Source of the DNA: Qipengyuania qiaonensis
GTDB taxonomy: Bacteria; Pseudomonadota; Alphaproteobacteria; Sphingomonadales; Sphingomonadaceae
Assembly (NCBI RefSeq): GCF_019711515.1
Contig: NZ_JAIGNO010000004.1
Coordinates: 124,001-188,000, forward strand
DNA length: 64,000 nucleotides
Reading direction: 5' to 3'
Shown here piece after piece: positions 59,910 through 64,000 of the stretch. The position numbers and the translations under genes were made by a program. Within the stretch, counting starts at the first letter, position 1, and each line of letters opens with the position of its first letter. The notes beneath the pieces are model-generated. The model was not told the DNA's origin. It searched no databases and saw nothing but the letters and a program-made list of their open reading frames with translations.

Positions 59910-62858
59910 ATGCGAGCCATGACTCATTTCCCGCGCGCCGTCCGGCGTCTCGCGTTTTTCCTTCCCGCCGCGCTGCTTGTCCCGCAGCCTATCCTCGCGC
60001 AGGAGCCGACCGCCCCCGCGCCGCAATACGTGACTCCTGCCGAAGGCACGCCGTGGATTTACGAGGGCAGCGATGTCCCGCGCGACGAGGAATGGACCTT
60101 CGGCGAACTGCCCAACGGGCTACGATATGCGGTGCGCAACAATGGGGTCCCGCCCGATCAGGTTTCGGTTCGCGTCCGCATCGACGCCGGATCGCTGCAT
60201 GAAGAGGATTCCGAGCGCGGCTACGCCCACTTGCTGGAACACCTGCTGTTCCGCGAAAGCCAGTATCTGAAGGTTGGCGAGGCTATTCCGACATGGCAAC
60301 GGCTCGGCGCAACCTTCGGCAGCGATACCAATGCGCATACGAGCCCGACAGAAACGGTCTTCAAGCTAGACCTGCCAAATACCGACGAGACCAAGCTGAC
60401 CGAAAGCATGAAGCTCTTGTCCGGTATGGTACGTAGCCCCGTTCTTTCGGACGCCAATGTGAAGGCCGAACTGCCGATCGTACTCGCCGAAAAGCGGGAG
60501 CGTAGCGGCGCTGCCGAGCGAGCCGGCAATACCAGTCGCGAAATCCTGTTCTCCGGACAGCGCCTGGCCGACCGCGTGCCGATCGGAACGGAAGAGTCAC
60601 TCCGCGCCGCAACGGGAAAGAGTGTAAGCGCCTTCTACAATCGCTGGTATCGTCCCGAGAACGTGGTCGTCGTGGCGGCCGGCGATATGGACCCGATGCG
60701 GCTGGCAGCCGAGATCGAGAAATGGTTCGGCGACTGGCAGGGCGCAGGCCCGCTGGTGCCCGCGCCCGATTTCGGTGATCCAGTGGCGCCCGCCGGAACC
60801 GACGCGGACAATCCCGTCGGAGAGATCGGCGTCATTGTCGAACCCGACCTGCCACGGTCGTTCACCTACGCCATCATGCGTCCCTGGCGTCCGGTGCAGG
60901 ACACGATCGCCTATAATGAAGGTCTGTTGCGCGATGCGCTGGCCCAAGCGCTGATCAACAGACGGCTCGAAGCGCGGGCACGTGCTGGCGGCAGCTATCT
61001 CTATGCGCAGGTTTCGCAGGACGATGTCAGCCGTTCTGCCGATATGACCTTCGTCAATTTCGCGCCGTTGACCGGTGATTGGCAGGCGGCGCTCGACGAT
61101 ATTCGCGGCGTGATTGCCGACGCTCTGGCAACGCCCCCGTCGCAGGAGGAAATCGATCGCGAGCTTGCCGAGTTCGAAATCGTCTTCACCAGCCAGGTGG
61201 AACAGCGTCGAGTGCTGCCCGGGCCGAAACTGGCCGACGATATCGTCAATGCCGTCGATATTCGCGAGGCAGTGGCTGCCCCGGAAACCGTTCTTACCGT
61301 CTTCAACTCGATGAAGGAGACGATCACTCCAGAGCTTGTATTGGAGCATACGCGCGCGCTGTTTTCCGGGGATGTGATCCGTTCCGCCTACGTCACTCCT
61401 GCCCAGGATGAAGCGAGCGAGCAGGCCATTCGCTCGGCGCTCCGGGAAACCGTGGACGCCAATGCCGATGCCCGGATCGCCGCCAAGGCCATATCGTTCG
61501 ACGAGCTTCCGCCCGTCGGCGAGCCGGGCGAGATTGCCGCGCAGGGTCCCATCGGAGTGCTCGATATAGAAAAGGTCGAGTTCGCCAATGGAGTGAAAGC
61601 GATCCTCTGGGCCAACGATGCCGAGCCCGGTCGTGTTTCTGTCAAGGTGCGGTTTGGCGCGGGCTATCGTGCGCTTAAGCCTGACGATGCGGTCTATGCC
61701 AATCTCGGCTATGCGGCTTTGATTGGTTCCGGAATCGGCGAACTTGGGCAAGAAGAGCTCGATCGATTGTCGACCGGCCGCAAGTTCGGGTTCGACTTCG
61801 AAACCGGCGATGGTGCCTTCACCTTCTACGCGCAGACCCGAGAAGCTGATCTCGATGAACAGCTCTATCTGTTCGCTGCCAAGCTTGCGATGCCGGGTTG
61901 GGACCCCAATCCCGTAATCCGGGCCAAAGCAGCAAGCAAGCTGGCGTATGAAAGCTATGCGGCGAACCCGGGCGGCATCCTGCAGCGCGATCTGGAGTTT
62001 TTGCTCCGCGATAGCGATCCGCGGTTCCGGACGCCGACGCCCGAAATGCTGGATGAAGCTACACCAGAAGAGTTCCGTGACGTTTGGGAGCCCCTGCTGA
62101 AACAGGGTCCGGTCGAGGTGCTGGTATTCGGCGAATTCGACAAGGCGGCAACGATCGAAACGCTGCGCAAGACTTTCGGTGCTTTGCCGCAGCGCGACGC
62201 TGCTCCGGCCGATGTGCTCGACCGCGGAGTGGATTTCCCGGAAGCAGGCGAAACCGTAGTGAGCTATCACCGGGGCGATACCAATCAGGCTGCAGCAGTA
62301 GTTGCTTGGCCGAGTGGCGCTGGGGTCGAGAATCTGCGTGAATCACGCCATCTCGAAGTGCTCGCATCCGTGTTCAACAACCGCCTGATGGATGCGATGC
62401 GGGAGCATGCCGGCGCCAGCTATTCACCCGTAGTGCGGTCCGACTGGCCGAGCGACGTCAACAGCGGCGGCCGGATTGCCGCACTTGCCCAGTTGCGCCC
62501 GGAAGACGTGCCGGTGTTCTTCGCGGAAGCCGAACGGATCGCCAAGGAACTGGCAACCGAGCCGGTGGGTGAAGACGAGTACAACCGGGTGGTCGAACCG
62601 CTGCGGCAATATGTCAGCCGGGCCTCGACCGGGAACCTGTTCTGGCTCTACCAGCTAGAAGGATCGACGGTCGACGCTCGCCGGATCGAAATGCTACGCT
62701 ACCTGCTGGCCGATTACACGCAGGTTCCGCCTGCCGAGTTGCAGGCGTTGGCACAGAAATATTTCGGCTCGCGCGAAGGGTGGCGGCTGGCGGTGATCCC
62801 GCAGGGTCAGGAAGTGGCGACAGCGACCAGTGCGGGAGAAGCCGCCGCGGGAAGCTGA
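59910..62858 (+). CDS. Exported M16-family zinc peptidase, two-lobed
   Basis: A 982-residue metallopeptidase with two M16 halves. A signal peptide (about residues 1-31, ILAQE end) is followed by a catalytic lobe with HLLEH at residues 107-111, the inverted HxxEH zinc motif, with the third ligand expected about 75 residues on. The second half (about 520-900) resembles the inactive M16 partner. It probably degrades peptides in the periplasm. Starts at 59910 and 59919 are both possible; neither has a clear ribosome binding site. Confidence 0.9.
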   Translation: MRAMTHFPRAVRRLAFFLPAALLVPQPILAQEPTAPAPQYVTPAEGTPWIYEGSDVPRDEEWTFGELPNGLRYAVRNNGVPPDQVSVRVRIDAGSLHEEDSERGYAHLLEHLLFRESQYLKVGEAIPTWQRLGATFGSDTNAHTSPTETVFKLDLPNTDETKLTESMKLLSGMVRSPVLSDANVKAELPIVLAEKRERSGAAERAGNTSREILFSGQRLADRVPIGTEESLRAATGKSVSAFYNRWYRPENVVVVAAGDMDPMRLAAEIEKWFGDWQGAGPLVPAPDFGDPVAPAGTDADNPVGEIGVIVEPDLPRSFTYAIMRPWRPVQDTIAYNEGLLRDALAQALINRRLEARARAGGSYLYAQVSQDDVSRSADMTFVNFAPLTGDWQAALDDIRGVIADALATPPSQEEIDRELAEFEIVFTSQVEQRRVLPGPKLADDIVNAVDIREAVAAPETVLTVFNSMKETITPELVLEHTRALFSGDVIRSAYVTPAQDEASEQAIRSALRETVDANADARIAAKAISFDELPPVGEPGEIAAQGPIGVLDIEKVEFANGVKAILWANDAEPGRVSVKVRFGAGYRALKPDDAVYANLGYAALIGSGIGELGQEELDRLSTGRKFGFDFETGDGAFTFYAQTREADLDEQLYLFAAKLAMPGWDPNPVIRAKAASKLAYESYAANPGGILQRDLEFLLRDSDPRFRTPTPEMLDEATPEEFRDVWEPLLKQGPVEVLVFGEFDKAATIETLRKTFGALPQRDAAPADVLDRGVDFPEAGETVVSYHRGDTNQAAAVVAWPSGAGVENLRESRHLEVLASVFNNRLMDAMREHAGASYSPVVRSDWPSDVNSGGRIAALAQLRPEDVPVFFAEAERIAKELATEPVGEDEYNRVVEPLRQYVSRASTGNLFWLYQLEGSTVDARRIEMLRYLLADYTQVPPAELQALAQKYFGSREGWRLAVIPQGQEVATATSAGEAAAGS

Positions 62859-62980
62859 TCCGGCCACTGCAATCGGCTTTTTAAGCTGGCCAAGCAAATG
62901 CTGCTTGCGACATGATGTCCACTCGTCTGCTACAGACTGGTATAGAGGCGCCTATTCCCGCGTCGTAAACGGAAGAGACA

Positions 62981-64000
62981 ATGGCTACCAATTGGGCACC
63001 CGATAGCTGGCAAGGGTTCAAGGCACGGCATTTGCCGACCTATCCCGATGCAGCAGCTCTCGCGGATGCGACCACCACGCTCGCAACGCATCCACCGCTT
63101 GTTTTCGCGGGCGAAGCGCGCGCGCTGAAGGCCGATCTTGCCGAGGTTGCGGAAGGCCGCGCTTTCCTGCTGCAGGGCGGCGACTGCGCCGAAAGTTTCG
63201 CCGAATTCCACCCGAACAATATCCGCGACACATTCCGGGTGCTGCTGCAGATGGCGGTCGTCATGACCTTCGCCAGCAAGAAGCCGGTGGTCAAGGTGGG
63301 GCGCATGGCGGGCCAGTTCGCCAAGCCGCGCAGTTCCGACACGGAGACGCAAGGGTCGGTGACCCTGCCGAGCTATTTCGGCGACAACATCAACGGTATC
63401 GAGTTCGAAGAGGCCGCCCGGACGAACGATCCCCAGCGGATGGTTCGCGCTTATTCGCAGGCTGCCGCGACGCTGAACCTGCTGCGCGCTTTCGCGACGG
63501 GCGGCTATGCCAATCTGCGCCAGGTCCATCAGTGGACGTTGGACTTCATGGGGCGCAGCCCTTGGGCGGACAAGTTCTCCGACATTGCCGACCGGATCGG
63601 CGAGGCGCTCGACTTCATGGAGGCCTGCGGGGTCGATCCGCAAGTGCTGCCGCAATTGCAGCGCACCAGTTTCTACACCAGCCACGAGGCGCTGCTGTTG
63701 CCTTACGAACAGGCGCTGACGCGGCGCGACAGCCTGACGGGCGATTGGTACGATTGTTCGGCGCATATGGTCTGGATCGGCGACCGGACTCGGTTCGAGA
63801 ACAGTGCACATGTCGAATTCTGCCGCGGCATCGGCAATCCGCTGGGCATGAAATGCGGGCCGAGCCTTGAAACCGATGCGCTGCTCAAGCTGCTCGAGAC
63901 GCTCAATCCCGCGCGCGAGCCGGGGCGGATCGTCCTGATCAGCCGGTTCGGTCACGACAAGGTGGAAGATGGCCTGCCGCGCCTCGTCCGCGCGGTGAAA
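62981..64000 (+). CDS. Class II DAHP synthase, 3' part beyond the window
   Basis: 340 codons of a plant-type (class II) 3-deoxy-D-arabino-heptulosonate 7-phosphate synthase, the first enzyme of the shikimate pathway. Visible are [59 protein letters not shown] and [12 protein letters not shown]. It combines phosphoenolpyruvate and erythrose 4-phosphate. The ATG at 62981 follows GGAAGAG. The end lies past the right edge of the window. Confidence 0.96.
   Translation, partial: MATNWAPDSWQGFKARHLPTYPDAAALADATTTLATHPPLVFAGEARALKADLAEVAEGRAFLLQGGDCAESFAEFHPNNIRDTFRVLLQMAVVMTFASKKPVVKVGRMAGQFAKPRSSDTETQGSVTLPSYFGDNINGIEFEEAARTNDPQRMVRAYSQAAATLNLLRAFATGGYANLRQVHQWTLDFMGRSPWADKFSDIADRIGEALDFMEACGVDPQVLPQLQRTSFYTSHEALLLPYEQALTRRDSLTGDWYDCSAHMVWIGDRTRFENSAHVEFCRGIGNPLGMKCGPSLETDALLKLLETLNPAREPGRIVLISRFGHDKVEDGLPRLVRAVK

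Overview
The window is a GC-rich, gene-dense piece of alphaproteobacterial chromosome. Protein style and gene order (rpmF-plsX-fabH-ihfA-merR, DUF721-DsbA-smc next to mutY, miaB-phoH-ybeY-corC, tsaB-rimI-mucR with fur nearby, atpH-atpA-atpG) point to Sphingomonadales, most likely the Erythrobacteraceae. This is judged from recognised families and synteny only; no database search was possible. I found no rRNA, tRNA, CRISPR array, intact transposon or prophage. Both ends cut a gene: atpG on the left and a class II DAHP synthase on the right.

0-20 kb: an F1 ATP synthase cluster with an extra small monooxygenase gene between atpA and atpG, a membrane-anchored trypsin-like protease, Ada, a PEP mutase-family enzyme, a siderophore-interacting reductase behind a Fur-box-like palindrome, an OmpA-family protein, an iron-sulfur photolyase, a divergent azoreductase/HxlR pair, priA, fructose-6-phosphate aldolase/transaldolase, a CobT-like protein and cysS. 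20-27 kb is the most accessory-looking part. It holds a DUF559-like/RES pair downstream of cysS, a hydroxyacid dehydrogenase / ThDP enzyme / aldehyde dehydrogenase cluster, and a regulatory island. In that island two small genes face an S24 LexA/CI-type regulator across an operator with four alternating half-sites, and the regulator overlaps a gene resembling CDI immunity proteins.

27-44 kb: an MBL hydrolase, MAPEG protein, the rpmF-plsX-fabH-ihfA operon, a CDF transporter, an M24 peptidase, smc, two consecutive DsbA-like proteins, DUF721, mutY, a serine hydrolase, nudC, a DsbA-family protein and an SDR. 44-51 kb contains two rearrangement scars: a relict of a chemotaxis receptor tail beside an unrecognised exported protein, and a tandem duplication of the ppi-miaB junction that left a broken miaB start and a broken ppi end. 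51-64 kb is core: phoH, ybeY, corC, a LysR regulator, an acyltransferase, fur, mucR, rimI, tsaB, a nitroreductase, NifU, an M16 protease and DAHP synthase.

Three copies of an imperfect palindromic repeat (75-96 bp) lie between genes at about 18.4, 27.5 and 53.1 kb; the last one ends next to the ybeY ribosome binding site. The strongest candidates for new biology are the S24/immunity island, the RES pair without a recognisable antitoxin, and the ThDP-enzyme/dehydrogenase cluster. All three are inferences from sequence.
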